A DNA stretch of 64,000 nucleotides from JBNAVJ01 sp049700455 (GTDB lineage: Bacteria; Bacteroidota; Ignavibacteria; Tepidaquicellales; Tepidaquicellaceae), in assembly GCA_049700455.1 (NCBI GenBank), contig JBNAVJ010000001.1:558001-622000 (forward strand), read 5' to 3'. The first letter of the stretch is position 1; each line of letters opens with the position of its first letter. Below the pieces are notes generated by a model. It saw only the letters and a list, made by a program, of their open reading frames with translations, had not been told where the DNA came from and ran no database searches. A program made the translations under genes and the position numbers. Below, piece after piece: positions 8,786 to 19,244 of this stretch.

Positions 8786-11700
8786 GTATTACTAACTTCT
8801 GGATATCTGTTTCTTTTTTATATGCTCCCTCTATAATAACTTTATAAAAATAGATACCATTAGCAATAGTTTCACCGTCATCGTCTCTTGCATCCCAATA
8901 TATTTGGTTATAACCAATGTCAGCAGAGAAATGTATTGATTTTATTAGTTTCCCACTGACCGTGTAAATTTTAATCTTACAACTTGTAGGTTTACTATCT
9001 CCCGCAAGGGTAAAAACGAAATTTGTAAAATCTTTTAAAGGATTAGGATAGTTGTATAAATCCTTAATTAATAGATCCGAAGTAACCTGTAGATTATATG
9101 ACAGAGTATCGTAAAAATCATAGTTACCAGAACAAAGAGCAAGTTTAAGGTTATTAATTCCATATTCCAACGTGGGTTTGAACTGAAAGGAAATCTGTTT
9201 CTTAAAAGGGTCAAAAGTAACAAGTTGTAAAAGGGGATTATAATTATTTCTTAAATAATATGGAACATAACGTGAATTCAAAAATAATTTTACATCATTT
9301 GTGTCGAAAAAATTTCTTGTTCCTATTACATTGTCAATAAGTTTAATAATAATTTCAGGTTCTTTTCTTACATAGTCTCCATTTTGAAGCTTTATCCCGT
9401 TTGAAAATAATTCAAGTAATACTTGATTTGGAACACTTTTCACTATAACATTATTAAGGATTTTATTATTAAAATAGTAATAGTCATTCTTATTGCCGAT
9501 TGGTTGTACCTCAAAAAAGATGTCAATGGTATTGTTGTATTTTCTTATATTGTTAAACTCCGCTAAATTAATGGAGTATTTAAAATTAGTAGCACTATCA
9601 ATTTTAAGAAGTGCATAAGAAGTATCGGAGCTCAATATGATTTTTTGATTATTGATATTGTAGGTATAAAAGTTTTGCACAGATCCATAAAGATTAGTAA
9701 ATCCAGTATTGTAATATATAATCTTAAAACCTAATGTATCCCTGCTATTAATAACTGAATCAGACTTGATACAGTTATTAATATTAAGGGCAATCTCAGA
9801 GGGAGGAGTATACTTAGCTTTAACGGATTTAAGTAAAGGTGAGTTAAAGCCACTTGCGGAATCAATTCTAAATTTAGTGACTATTTTAATCTTTGGGAAA
9901 TTATATGCATTCAAAGTGTCCAGAGGCAATAGGGTGTTCTGGTAATTACCCCAGAGTAAAATAGGCTGATTGTTTCTATTGATTCCATAAATGTCGTGAA
10001 AAATGTAACTTCCATTAAATAAAATTTGATTCCAGTTTATGGAATGCCAATATTGTGCTGGTCCAAAAGTTGAAGAAAGATAACCACTAATATATCTAAA
10101 AACAGGTTGTAAAGTACTATTAATAGGTGCCCATCCTGTTTTACCATAATTTTCTGAGACGATGGTATCTGGAGTTGTTCTATAACTTATAAAACTCCAG
10201 CGCTGCCAAGAATTTACATTTACAGAATCAATCTTCCTACTTCCAAACTGTTTTAATTTATTAATTAAGTTTGGAGTTATTGTAGAACTTACACCAACAG
10301 GGACAAGTTTAACAGCCATCAAAATATGAGTTGTGTCAAAAGTGTTTAAGTAATTTACGGCCGAATCTGATGACGATGTCGCACTGAAGTAAATATGTTT
10401 AGAATCAAGAATCTGTCCCCCTACTTTACTGAGTTTCATAAAATATAGTCCTCCCCAATCAAGATATGGTCTCAATAAATAAGTATAAGTATTATTAGTC
10501 AGTAGGTAAGTGGGTTCCCAAGGATCTCCCCCCCATGAACTTGCAACCAGATTACCAGGGAAACTTAATAATCCATATCCTGCAGGATTGAAAGAAAGAA
10601 ATGAAATTTCTCCATCATTATATTGAGAGGGCAACTTTTTGTATACAGTTATAAGGGAATCATAAAAAGTAGCTGCATTATCTGTTTCTTTATTGAGATT
10701 CTTTAAGTTTTTCTCAATCATAACAGCAGGATTATAAATAAATCGGCGGGGGGTACTCCAACCAACTGTATCAATATTATTTACTATTGTATTAAGTCTC
10801 CAGAAGTATACTAAATTTGTGTCGAGCACAGGAATGCGTATCTTGAATTTTGTTACTGGAGAGATAAAATTATTTTTTATATATGTTTGCAATAAAGAAG
10901 AATTGAAATTATTTGTTGTATCTAATTGAAGAAGCAACTTTACACTATTTCTGGAAAGGTTTATATTGGGGTTTATACCAACAAACTCAACAGAATCACT
11001 GACTACCACAGAATTATCGATTGGTTTTAAAGGCAAAAAAGAATAGTTTGCAAGTATAATAGGAATTGTGATTGAATTGTTATTGGGGTTTTCTCTTGTG
11101 TACCAATTATCTATATCAAGAATTATTTTAACACTGTAATCAGCAAGAGTATCAACGCTGAAGGTATAATACAGTGTATCAATAAACGCAAAATTTCTAA
11201 TAATAGTATCTTTAAATCTACTATTCGACCCATTTTTAATTAGAAGCCATCTTATTTTACACGAGTCAGCAAAAGTACCGAGATTACGAGGATAAATTGT
11301 AAGTATAATATTTTCACCCAGTTCGGGATTTGGTGTAGATAATTTGTAATCACTATTAGTGAGTACAAATTCAGGATAAGATGGTAACAATAACTTTAAA
11401 GCAGGGTCCCCTATCAAATTGAAACTGTTAACGGTATTACGACTGTAATAATTAAGAGAATCTGCTGACATTAGTAGTGTTGCACGTTTTAGAACTTCTC
11501 CAATGCGCCTTGTTGTATCTTGAGAAAGCGCAGAAGCAAAATAATTTTGTAAAGTATTTCCACTTCCGACAAATCCCCACCCTGTAGAACCTATGAAACC
11601 AATTGATCCTTTATTTGCATACAACAGGAATTTTTCACCCCACCCCCTAAAATCAGGTTCAGCGTATTTTCCTGTAAAGCAAGTCATACTGTATATAAGG

Positions 11701-13655
11701 GGCAATTTAATACTGTTTGAAAGCACAATAGGGTCATCGAATGTATAATCCCAGTAATTATTCCCTGCGTGACCAATATAATTCATAAAAAGCGTACCTC
11801 TGTTAATAGAATTTTTTATAGAATCGGAATAGTTAAAGGTTATCAGACCAGAACTATCATTAAGAAAAACACGTGTGATATCTAAACTCAATGGAGAAGG
11901 TTGTAGGTAACTGCTGATTATGTTGTTTGCCTGGGTTCTAAAAAGTTCTTGATCGGAGGCGTTATATCCTCCTGTTACAAAAGAAGTATTCTTTATCCAG
12001 TTATCAAGGGGTTGTGATTCATAGGTAATTATCTTGTTTACAACTTCTTGAGCCTCAGAGGTAGTGAGAACTGGCAGTCTTCCAACAGCAATTTGTCGAT
12101 AATACATAAAACCACCCTGATTAACATTAGCAAAATAACCATCGGAAACCGGATTGCCATATACGGGTATTAAATTAGCAAAGTATTGAGAAGTAACGGC
12201 ACATTTCTTTGGGTCAGTTGAGCCGCGTCCAAAAAGACAGAGATACTGAACTTTAGGCGCTGTCCAATTATTCCAAACATAACTGATGAAATTTCTTACA
12301 GCAACAGGATTTTCAATACCGTAATTGAAAATATCATAAATGTCCTCTATTTCTGCTTTAATTGCTCTGAAATTGTCGTGATTTGCACGGTAACTTCTCA
12401 AAATCTCTGCTTGAGTCTCAAAAAGCTTGTTGTATACAATTAAGTAATCTACCCCATTTGATGTTGAAACAAGATTGGGTACTTGTTTCTGCTTGATGCG
12501 AAATGGTTTTGAAGTAATTGCTTTGTTAATAATTTCAAATTTACCATTTCCCTTTGCATAGAAAACAAGCGTATCTGCCGAAAGAAAATAGTTTGTTATT
12601 ATATTATTATTAAGTACATCATAAATCTTTATTTCATTTGAGGTGACAAATCCAGCAATTTTGAACATCCGTGAAGAGGTATCATTAAGTTCTGAAGAAA
12701 AACGTACATAATTTGAATCAAATATAAAGCGTTTAGGGTAATAAATTTCAAAACAATCAAGAAAAATTGATCCACTTGTAAAGTTAGTGGGTGGTGTGTA
12801 TTTAATCGAGACTGTGTTTGTAGAAGAACTATTCAAATAGTTGCTTGGAAAAGTTACAATTGTGTCCAGCTTGTTAAAATTGTCAGTCTTTAAGGTGTCT
12901 ATCAATATGTTGTTAATGCGAAAAGCGAGACGATGTTCATTAAATATAGTTGTATCGATGTTGTATGGATATGCAAACACTTTAAGTTTTGCTGGAACTG
13001 AGGTAGATAAAAATGAAGAGTTAAAATTTTGAATAATTTGATTTTGAAATAACATTTTTACCCAATACCACGATTCCCCCCTAAATCTCTCATTGTTAAA
13101 ATTTCGATAGTCTTGTTCACTATAGGCTTCTCCAAGTGAGTAAACAAGATCGTTTTCGAAATGTATCCGTTTATAATAATAATCATATGGGTATTGGTTT
13201 CCGGAGTTATAATTGTAAGGTGAATACCGAATTCCGTAAGACCCTCCCCATCCTACCCAGTAAACACTTGTATCAGAATACAAGTCATAGTACTCATCAG
13301 TTACATACGATACAGTTTCAATTGTACCACTGTTATAAAAATTGGTAGTCCCCCCATAGTTTCGTTTGCCATAAAAATCAAAATAATCAGTATCGTTAAA
13401 AATCCCATCGCTTTCACCATAAAAGAAAATAGGGATTTGTAATCCCCTATAAAAAACTTTAATCGTGCGCGGATCAATATTATCTGCATTAATTCCAGCT
13501 GCTGTAAAATCCCCTTTGTTAATTCTATACACACCATCATTTACTACGTACATCTTAAGATAAAGAGTATTTGGAGTTATCCAACTATAGTTTTGAGAAT
13601 ACAGGCAGTGGGTAATTATAAATAGAAAGAACAGTATGTAAAACCGTATTTTCAT
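8778..13655 (-). CDS. PorU-like C25 family cysteine peptidase with T9SS type A sorting domain
   Basis: This 1,625-residue secreted protein has a signal peptide (about 1-21) and an N-terminal beta domain with NDGVYRINKGDF, typical of PorU-like proteins. The gingipain-type C25 catalytic domain spans roughly 410-790. Its catalytic pair is visible as His629 in NYIGHAGNN and Cys659 in MTCFTG, 30 residues apart, close to the spacing in gingipain R. Long beta-sandwich regions follow. The last 90 residues form a T9SS type A sorting domain with NYPNP near the start and NGIYFYK near the end. PorU is the sortase that trims cargo sorting domains and attaches cargo to LPS; this protein is longer than PorU and may be the second type (PorU2) or a surface protease. 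It overlaps the upstream paralogue by 4 bases. Confidence 0.85.
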   Translation of the reverse strand: MKIRFYILFFLFIITHCLYSQNYSWITPNTLYLKMYVVNDGVYRINKGDFTAAGINADNIDPRTIKVFYRGLQIPIFFYGESDGIFNDTDYFDFYGKRNYGGTTNFYNSGTIETVSYVTDEYYDLYSDTSVYWVGWGGSYGIRYSPYNYNSGNQYPYDYYYKRIHFENDLVYSLGEAYSEQDYRNFNNERFRGESWYWVKMLFQNQIIQNFNSSFLSTSVPAKLKVFAYPYNIDTTIFNEHRLAFRINNILIDTLKTDNFNKLDTIVTFPSNYLNSSSTNTVSIKYTPPTNFTSGSIFLDCFEIYYPKRFIFDSNYVRFSSELNDTSSRMFKIAGFVTSNEIKIYDVLNNNIITNYFLSADTLVFYAKGNGKFEIINKAITSKPFRIKQKQVPNLVSTSNGVDYLIVYNKLFETQAEILRSYRANHDNFRAIKAEIEDIYDIFNYGIENPVAVRNFISYVWNNWTAPKVQYLCLFGRGSTDPKKCAVTSQYFANLIPVYGNPVSDGYFANVNQGGFMYYRQIAVGRLPVLTTSEAQEVVNKIITYESQPLDNWIKNTSFVTGGYNASDQELFRTQANNIISSYLQPSPLSLDITRVFLNDSSGLITFNYSDSIKNSINRGTLFMNYIGHAGNNYWDYTFDDPIVLSNSIKLPLIYSMTCFTGKYAEPDFRGWGEKFLLYANKGSIGFIGSTGWGFVGSGNTLQNYFASALSQDTTRRIGEVLKRATLLMSADSLNYYSRNTVNSFNLIGDPALKLLLPSYPEFVLTNSDYKLSTPNPELGENIILTIYPRNLGTFADSCKIRWLLIKNGSNSRFKDTIIRNFAFIDTLYYTFSVDTLADYSVKIILDIDNWYTRENPNNNSITIPIILANYSFLPLKPIDNSVVVSDSVEFVGINPNINLSRNSVKLLLQLDTTNNFNSSLLQTYIKNNFISPVTKFKIRIPVLDTNLVYFWRLNTIVNNIDTVGWSTPRRFIYNPAVMIEKNLKNLNKETDNAATFYDSLITVYKKLPSQYNDGEISFLSFNPAGYGLLSFPGNLVASSWGGDPWEPTYLLTNNTYTYLLRPYLDWGGLYFMKLSKVGGQILDSKHIYFSATSSSDSAVNYLNTFDTTHILMAVKLVPVGVSSTITPNLINKLKQFGSRKIDSVNVNSWQRWSFISYRTTPDTIVSENYGKTGWAPINSTLQPVFRYISGYLSSTFGPAQYWHSINWNQILFNGSYIFHDIYGINRNNQPILLWGNYQNTLLPLDTLNAYNFPKIKIVTKFRIDSASGFNSPLLKSVKAKYTPPSEIALNINNCIKSDSVINSRDTLGFKIIYYNTGFTNLYGSVQNFYTYNINNQKIILSSDTSYALLKIDSATNFKYSINLAEFNNIRKYNNTIDIFFEVQPIGNKNDYYYFNNKILNNVIVKSVPNQVLLELFSNGIKLQNGDYVRKEPEIIIKLIDNVIGTRNFFDTNDVKLFLNSRYVPYYLRNNYNPLLQLVTFDPFKKQISFQFKPTLEYGINNLKLALCSGNYDFYDTLSYNLQVTSDLLIKDLYNYPNPLKDFTNFVFTLAGDSKPTSCKIKIYTVSGKLIKSIHFSADIGYNQIYWDARDDDGETIANGIYFYKVIIEGAYKKETDIQKLVILK

Positions 13656-16600
13656 TTCAAAATAACGAGCTTCTGTAGAGAAGATTCTCTTTTTGTCTCA
13701 CCATCTACTATTAATTTATAAAAATATACACCATTAGCAACATAATCACCATCATTATCTCTCCCATCCCAAAAAACTTGGTTAATTCCAATATTAGCAA
13801 GAATATCAAGCGTTTTTATTACCCTTCCAGCAACAGTAAAAATCTTAAGTTTACAAGAATTTGGTGTAGAACCACCAGCAATATTAAATATAAATGTTGT
13901 ACTATTCTTTACAGGATTTGGGAAATTATAAAGACTAACAATAGCAAGATTAGGATTTACAACTAACAAATGCGAGATTGAATCTGCATAATTTCCAGAA
14001 TTGTCAAAAGCTATGTAATCAAACCGATGTTCTCCATCGGATAATCTTGGCTTATAAACTACAGTTGCCTGCAGATTATTAGTTGGTAATATAAGCTGAA
14101 GTTCGGGATTAGGAAGGCCGTTTAGGTAATATGGAACATATTTTCCATCAAGTTTAACTTTAATATTAGAGGTGTCTTTAACGACCATTTTTCCATTATC
14201 ATAAAATTTTAAAGTAATGTTAGGAAAACGCTGTATAAAATCCCCATCGATAACTTTTACCCCATCATAAGTGATCTCCATAACGGGTTTTGTTGTATCT
14301 CCCAATACAATTATTCTTGTTACTAAATTGTTATTGTAAGTAAATAGTTCATTTTCATTATCTCCTGTGTTTACTTCAAAAACAACGAGAATGGTATCTT
14401 TTGCTTTTGAGGGATTTCGAAGTCTTGAGGTATTTAATAGTGCAGATATCTGAATGGAGCTATCAACAGAGAGAGTTCTTTTAATACTATCAATTTGGAA
14501 AGTTCTATTTCCTAAATAGTAATTAATTGACCATTTTGCAATAGAAGAATAGTTATTTGTAAAACCAATATTGTAGTATCTAATAGAGAATCTAACAGTA
14601 TCTCCTTCCTCTACAAGCGAATCACTGGCGTTAAAAGTAGAAGGGTCAGGAATTAGCTCTGCTGGAGGCATAATTTTAGCTGAAATAGATTTCAATAATG
14701 GAGAGTTAAATCCATTCAGGCTGTCAAGTTTAAAGTTAAAGAAAGCTTTCACGTTTGGAAAGATTACCGGGGATACTGTATCAAAACCATTAATAAACCC
14801 GCTTCTGTTATTTGAAAATAATAAAATCTCCTGAGAGCTCCTTGTAATTCCCCATATATCTGTACTTAAGGAACTTTGAGGATATACAATGAAATTCCAT
14901 TTTAGTTCATTCCAACGAGAGCTTGGACCAAGTGTAATAGCAGTAAAACCACTATCGTAGTTAAAAACAGGTTGCAACACGGCTGTTGCAGGAAGAAAAT
15001 TACTACCACTTAAAAATACCTCTGCTTTGACATAGCCTGTATCAGTAGGATATGTAATAAAACTCCATCTTTGCCAGCTCTGTAGATTTACCGAATCCGC
15101 ATAATAACTTCCCATAGATTTAAATCTGTTTTTTAATGGAACACTCATCTGGTCTGTAACCCCAGTAGGAACTGACTTAACTAACATTAATATATGGTTA
15201 GGACTGAAAGTGTTCAAATAAGTTATTACGGAATCTGATGATAGTGGAGAAGTAAACTTAAAATGTCTAACTTCAGTTAAAATACCGTCATTTTTTCTAA
15301 CTTTAGCGAGGTTAAGTCCTCCCCAATTCAAAATTGGATCAAGAAGAAAATATTCCTTGTTATTTACTCTAAAAAATGATGCTTCCCAATAGTCACCACC
15401 CCAGGACTGTGCTACTAAATTTCCTATAAAGCTACCTAGCTTTATGTTTCCGTTTTCAAAAAAAGTATTATAAAATTGCACACCCTCATATTGTCCCGGA
15501 AATTTTTTAAGTATTTCAATAAGACTGTCATTTTCGTAAGACCTTTTTCTGCTAAAGTTTGTATTTCTATAGACGAAGTCCATCACTTGTGACCAACCCG
15601 AAGTATCAGAGTTATTAATTATTGAGTTTAATCTCCAGTAATATACGATATTTGTATCTCTGTATGGAATATTAATGTTGAAATGAGTTGTGAGACCTGT
15701 CGGATTAAGCATATAATATGTCTGTAGGGCAGAAGAATTGAAGGTTTTTGTAGTATCAATCTGCATTATCAATTTTATAGAGTTAACGCTTGAACTCTTA
15801 AAAGGATTTATACCAACAATTCTAACTGAATCTGAAGTAACAACTGATGATTTGAATGGTTTAATTGGAACAAAAGAAATATTTTTTAAGTAAATAGGGA
15901 TAAGAACAGAATTGTTAAGTTTATATTCGTGTTGATTCCAATTATCAACGTCAAGTATTACTTTCATTGCATATTGTCCTAAAGAATCAATCGAGAATGT
16001 ATAAGCAATTGTATCTATATATTTCCAGGATCTCACTACTGTGTCTTGATAGTGTGAATTAATATTATTCTTCAATAACAAAAACCTAATCTTGCAAGAG
16101 TCTGCAAAAGCTCCAAGATTCTTTGGATAGATAATCAAAGTAATGTTTTCTCTTAATGAAGGATATAGATTTGATAATTTGTAGTCTCCTGGCTGAATAT
16201 AGTATTCTGGATATATGGGTAGTAATAATTTTGAAGCAGGATCTCCAATTAAGTTATAACTATTGATAGTATTACGCACAGTTGAAATTACTGAATCATG
16301 TTTCATAGAAGTTGCAGCATATTTAATTAACTCACCAATTCTTCGTATGCTATCCAGTGCAAAGCCTTTTATAATATAGCTATTATAGGTATTGCCAGAT
16401 CCCTGAAAACTCCAGCCAGAAGTCCCTACAAAACCTATAGCTCCTTTACCGGGCAGTAAGAAGAAATTTTCTCCAAAACTTCGTTGTCCTTCAGCCGTTT
16501 TTCCTGTAAAACAAGTCATACTTAATATAAGAGGGTACCTAGAAAAGTTAGAAAGTATTGCAGGATCTTCAAGACCATTGTCCCAATTACTACTTGATGC

Positions 16601-18496
16601 ATGTCCGATGTAATTTACAAATAAACAACCCCGATTAATAGAATTCTTGATTGAATCTTGATAGTTATAGGTAATATATCCCGAGGAGTCGTTTCTATAT
16701 ATCTTTGTTGAGTTTCCTGATATCGGGGGAGGAAAAATATAAGTGTTGATTAGATTATCTGATTGAATTGCAAACTGGATTTGATCTGAACGAGTAAATC
16801 CACCGGTTATAAAAGTAAACAATTTCTGCCATGAAACAGGTTGCAAAGTTTCATACTCGAGTATCTTATTAATAGCGTTTTGTGCTTCAGTAATCGTATA
16901 AACTGGGATTCTGCCTACAGAAATTTGAGGAGAATATAAAAACGAGGTTAAATCAGTTGTAGCAAAATAACCATCTGAAATAGGATTACCATAGACTGGT
17001 ACATAATTTTGATAATATGTATTAGTTCCACCGATTCCTTTTGGATTAATAGAACCCCTGCCAAGTAAGCAAAGAAATTTTATTTTCGGAGGGCTCCAAG
17101 TATCATAAACATACTTTACGAAACGCCGCACGGCAATAGGGTGTTCCAATCCAAAATTAAAAATATCATAAATATCTTCAACTTCTGCTTTAAAAGAAAT
17201 TAAACTATCATGTGTTGCTCTAAAAGTTCTTAATTGTTCAGCCGCATTTTCGAAAAGTTGATTATAAACTATTAAATACTCTGCTTGGTTAGAAGAAGAC
17301 ATCAGGTTTGGAACCTGTTTTCGTTTTATGTGAAGAGGTCTAATAAGACTATCAGTATTGTAAATTGCATATTTCCCGTCAACCTTTCCTGAGAAATAAA
17401 CCGTATCGTTGCTTATTGTTCCATTGGTAATTCTGTAATAGTTTTTTACATCATAAATATAAAGTCGTTTTTGTGTATCAACCCCTCTTACAGCAAATTT
17501 TCTTGTTATTGTATCTATGAAATTCGTCTGGAAAAACAGTCTTTTGTTTTCTATAGCAAATCGTCTTGGAAATTTTAGCTCAAAGTTGTCAAAAAGCAAG
17601 TAGCCAGCATAGCCATAAGGATTAGTGTAAGTAAATGAAATCTGATTTTGTGATGTTGTATTGAATAAATTTACAGGGACATATATTGTTGTATCAAATC
17701 GATTAAAGTTGTCGCGATAAAGTGTATCGAAAGGGGTATTATTTACTTTAATAATTAATATATGTTCGTTTACTATAGTGTCACTATAAGAGTTTGGATA
17801 AGCAAATATTTTTAAAGAACATGAATCAACAGTGGTGCATAAAAAAGGCATACTAATTGTATCAGAAATCGAGTTTCCCCTTTGCAACTGCCTCCAGTAC
17901 CACCCCTCACCTCTGATTTTTTCTGTATTGAAGTATCGATAATCATAAGGAGACAATCGTTCGCCCATAAAATAAATTGTTTCCTGTTCAAAATGTCTTG
18001 AGGTTAGATAGTAATCCAAAGGATAATAAATATTTGTAGAAAATGAATAATCTGAATACCTTAATCCATAAGGACCACCCCACCCCACCCAATATACTGC
18101 TGTATCGGAATAAAGATCATAAAATTCATTTGTGACATAATCAACTGTAAGTTGTCCATTTACTTCTTTATATGTGTTAGTAAGTCCTCCATAATTACGC
18201 TGAGCGTAAAAATCAAAGTAATCAGTATCATTAAACATTCCATCACTTTCACCATAGAAATAAATGGGAATCTGAACTCCTTTAAAAAATAATTTAATAG
18301 TTCTCGGGTCAATGTTATTAGCATTAATGCCAGAGTTAAGAAAATCTTGTTTATTGATTCTGTAGATACCATCCTCAATTATGTAGATCTTGAGGTAGTC
18401 AGTGTTTGGTGTAATCCAGTTGTAATTTTGTGCTGAAGAAACTCCAGAGTACAAAAACAATAATAAAATTATTGTCCTATAATAACTGGGCTTCAC
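13652..18496 (-). CDS. PorU-like C25 family cysteine peptidase with T9SS type A sorting domain (tandem paralogue)
   Basis: The 1,614-residue protein has the same layout as its downstream neighbour and aligns with it by eye along its length: signal peptide, beta domain with EDGIYRINKQDF, C25 catalytic domain, beta-rich region and sorting domain. The catalytic pair is His632 in NYIGHASSS and Cys662 in MTCFTG, again 30 residues apart, so both copies look active. The sorting domain has YNFPNP and NGVYFYK. Its start at 18494-18496 lies 20 bases inside the end of the WecG-type gene, which ties it to the polysaccharide operon. Whether it is a sortase or a general protease cannot be decided from sequence. 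Confidence 0.85.
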   Translation of the reverse strand: MKPSYYRTIILLLFLYSGVSSAQNYNWITPNTDYLKIYIIEDGIYRINKQDFLNSGINANNIDPRTIKLFFKGVQIPIYFYGESDGMFNDTDYFDFYAQRNYGGLTNTYKEVNGQLTVDYVTNEFYDLYSDTAVYWVGWGGPYGLRYSDYSFSTNIYYPLDYYLTSRHFEQETIYFMGERLSPYDYRYFNTEKIRGEGWYWRQLQRGNSISDTISMPFLCTTVDSCSLKIFAYPNSYSDTIVNEHILIIKVNNTPFDTLYRDNFNRFDTTIYVPVNLFNTTSQNQISFTYTNPYGYAGYLLFDNFELKFPRRFAIENKRLFFQTNFIDTITRKFAVRGVDTQKRLYIYDVKNYYRITNGTISNDTVYFSGKVDGKYAIYNTDSLIRPLHIKRKQVPNLMSSSNQAEYLIVYNQLFENAAEQLRTFRATHDSLISFKAEVEDIYDIFNFGLEHPIAVRRFVKYVYDTWSPPKIKFLCLLGRGSINPKGIGGTNTYYQNYVPVYGNPISDGYFATTDLTSFLYSPQISVGRIPVYTITEAQNAINKILEYETLQPVSWQKLFTFITGGFTRSDQIQFAIQSDNLINTYIFPPPISGNSTKIYRNDSSGYITYNYQDSIKNSINRGCLFVNYIGHASSSNWDNGLEDPAILSNFSRYPLILSMTCFTGKTAEGQRSFGENFFLLPGKGAIGFVGTSGWSFQGSGNTYNSYIIKGFALDSIRRIGELIKYAATSMKHDSVISTVRNTINSYNLIGDPASKLLLPIYPEYYIQPGDYKLSNLYPSLRENITLIIYPKNLGAFADSCKIRFLLLKNNINSHYQDTVVRSWKYIDTIAYTFSIDSLGQYAMKVILDVDNWNQHEYKLNNSVLIPIYLKNISFVPIKPFKSSVVTSDSVRIVGINPFKSSSVNSIKLIMQIDTTKTFNSSALQTYYMLNPTGLTTHFNINIPYRDTNIVYYWRLNSIINNSDTSGWSQVMDFVYRNTNFSRKRSYENDSLIEILKKFPGQYEGVQFYNTFFENGNIKLGSFIGNLVAQSWGGDYWEASFFRVNNKEYFLLDPILNWGGLNLAKVRKNDGILTEVRHFKFTSPLSSDSVITYLNTFSPNHILMLVKSVPTGVTDQMSVPLKNRFKSMGSYYADSVNLQSWQRWSFITYPTDTGYVKAEVFLSGSNFLPATAVLQPVFNYDSGFTAITLGPSSRWNELKWNFIVYPQSSLSTDIWGITRSSQEILLFSNNRSGFINGFDTVSPVIFPNVKAFFNFKLDSLNGFNSPLLKSISAKIMPPAELIPDPSTFNASDSLVEEGDTVRFSIRYYNIGFTNNYSSIAKWSINYYLGNRTFQIDSIKRTLSVDSSIQISALLNTSRLRNPSKAKDTILVVFEVNTGDNENELFTYNNNLVTRIIVLGDTTKPVMEITYDGVKVIDGDFIQRFPNITLKFYDNGKMVVKDTSNIKVKLDGKYVPYYLNGLPNPELQLILPTNNLQATVVYKPRLSDGEHRFDYIAFDNSGNYADSISHLLVVNPNLAIVSLYNFPNPVKNSTTFIFNIAGGSTPNSCKLKIFTVAGRVIKTLDILANIGINQVFWDGRDNDGDYVANGVYFYKLIVDGETKRESSLQKLVILK

Positions 18497-19238
18497 AGCT
18501 TTTTGATTTTAATTTTTGATAAATAATACTAATAATAAAACAAGGAATACCAATTATATATCTTTTCCATAGTCGTCCAGGTTCTACAAGTAGTCTAAAA
18601 AGCCATTCCAGACCAACTAATCTCATAAACAAAGGTGCCCGTCTCAATGTCCCTGCAATAAAATCTATGCCACTTCCAACAAACATAACGACTGGAACGT
18701 TTATTAAATGTCTGTATTTTGTAAAAAATTCTTCTTGATAAGGAGTTCCAAGTCCTATGAAAAGAATATCTGGCATAGTACTGTTAATTTCATCAATTAT
18801 TTTTTCGTGGTTAGAAAAATCCCGAGGTTTTAAACCAACAATACTCTGTGATTTTCCTTCTTTTTCAAATTTTTCTTTGAGTTTTTCTATTGCCTTTGCA
18901 CTCCCTCCATAAAAAAAGAAAGTAATATTTCTTTTAGGAAAATCTTCCATCAGCATAAAATACAAATCTGTGCCAGTTCCTCTACCTCTAAGTCCATTTT
19001 TCCCATATAGGAACTTTGAAGCAATATAAACTCCAATCCCATCTGGAAAAAAGTATGATATATCTTTACTATTTTGGGCAAATTGTTTGTTGTATCTATT
19101 AAGCAATAATGTGTATGAGTTTGCATAATGTATTGAAATTGCATTGCGAGTAACAACGGAATTGTAAATGATATCCATAATTTCTTGACAGGTAACGTTA
19201 TGTACTTTTGTGTTTAATATATTTAGTACGTCGGTCAT
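18477..19238 (-). CDS. WecG/TagA/CpsF family glycosyltransferase (GT26)
   Basis: The 253-residue protein carries the family landmarks: the region with HYANSYTLLLNR (about 37-48), the catalytic-site DGIGV at 66-70, GRGTGTDL at 85-92 and FIGLGTPYQEEFF near 155-170. The family transfers ManNAc-type sugars, usually as the second sugar on a polyprenyl-diphosphate-linked glycan, at the cytoplasmic face of the inner membrane. A basic tail with a hydrophobic segment (from about 225) fits membrane association. It lies between a GT4 gene (6-base gap) and the C25 peptidase genes (20-base overlap). Confidence 0.9.
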   Translation of the reverse strand: MTDVLNILNTKVHNVTCQEIMDIIYNSVVTRNAISIHYANSYTLLLNRYNKQFAQNSKDISYFFPDGIGVYIASKFLYGKNGLRGRGTGTDLYFMLMEDFPKRNITFFFYGGSAKAIEKLKEKFEKEGKSQSIVGLKPRDFSNHEKIIDEINSTMPDILFIGLGTPYQEEFFTKYRHLINVPVVMFVGSGIDFIAGTLRRAPLFMRLVGLEWLFRLLVEPGRLWKRYIIGIPCFIISIIYQKLKSKSCEAQLL

Positions 19239-19244
19239 TTTGCA

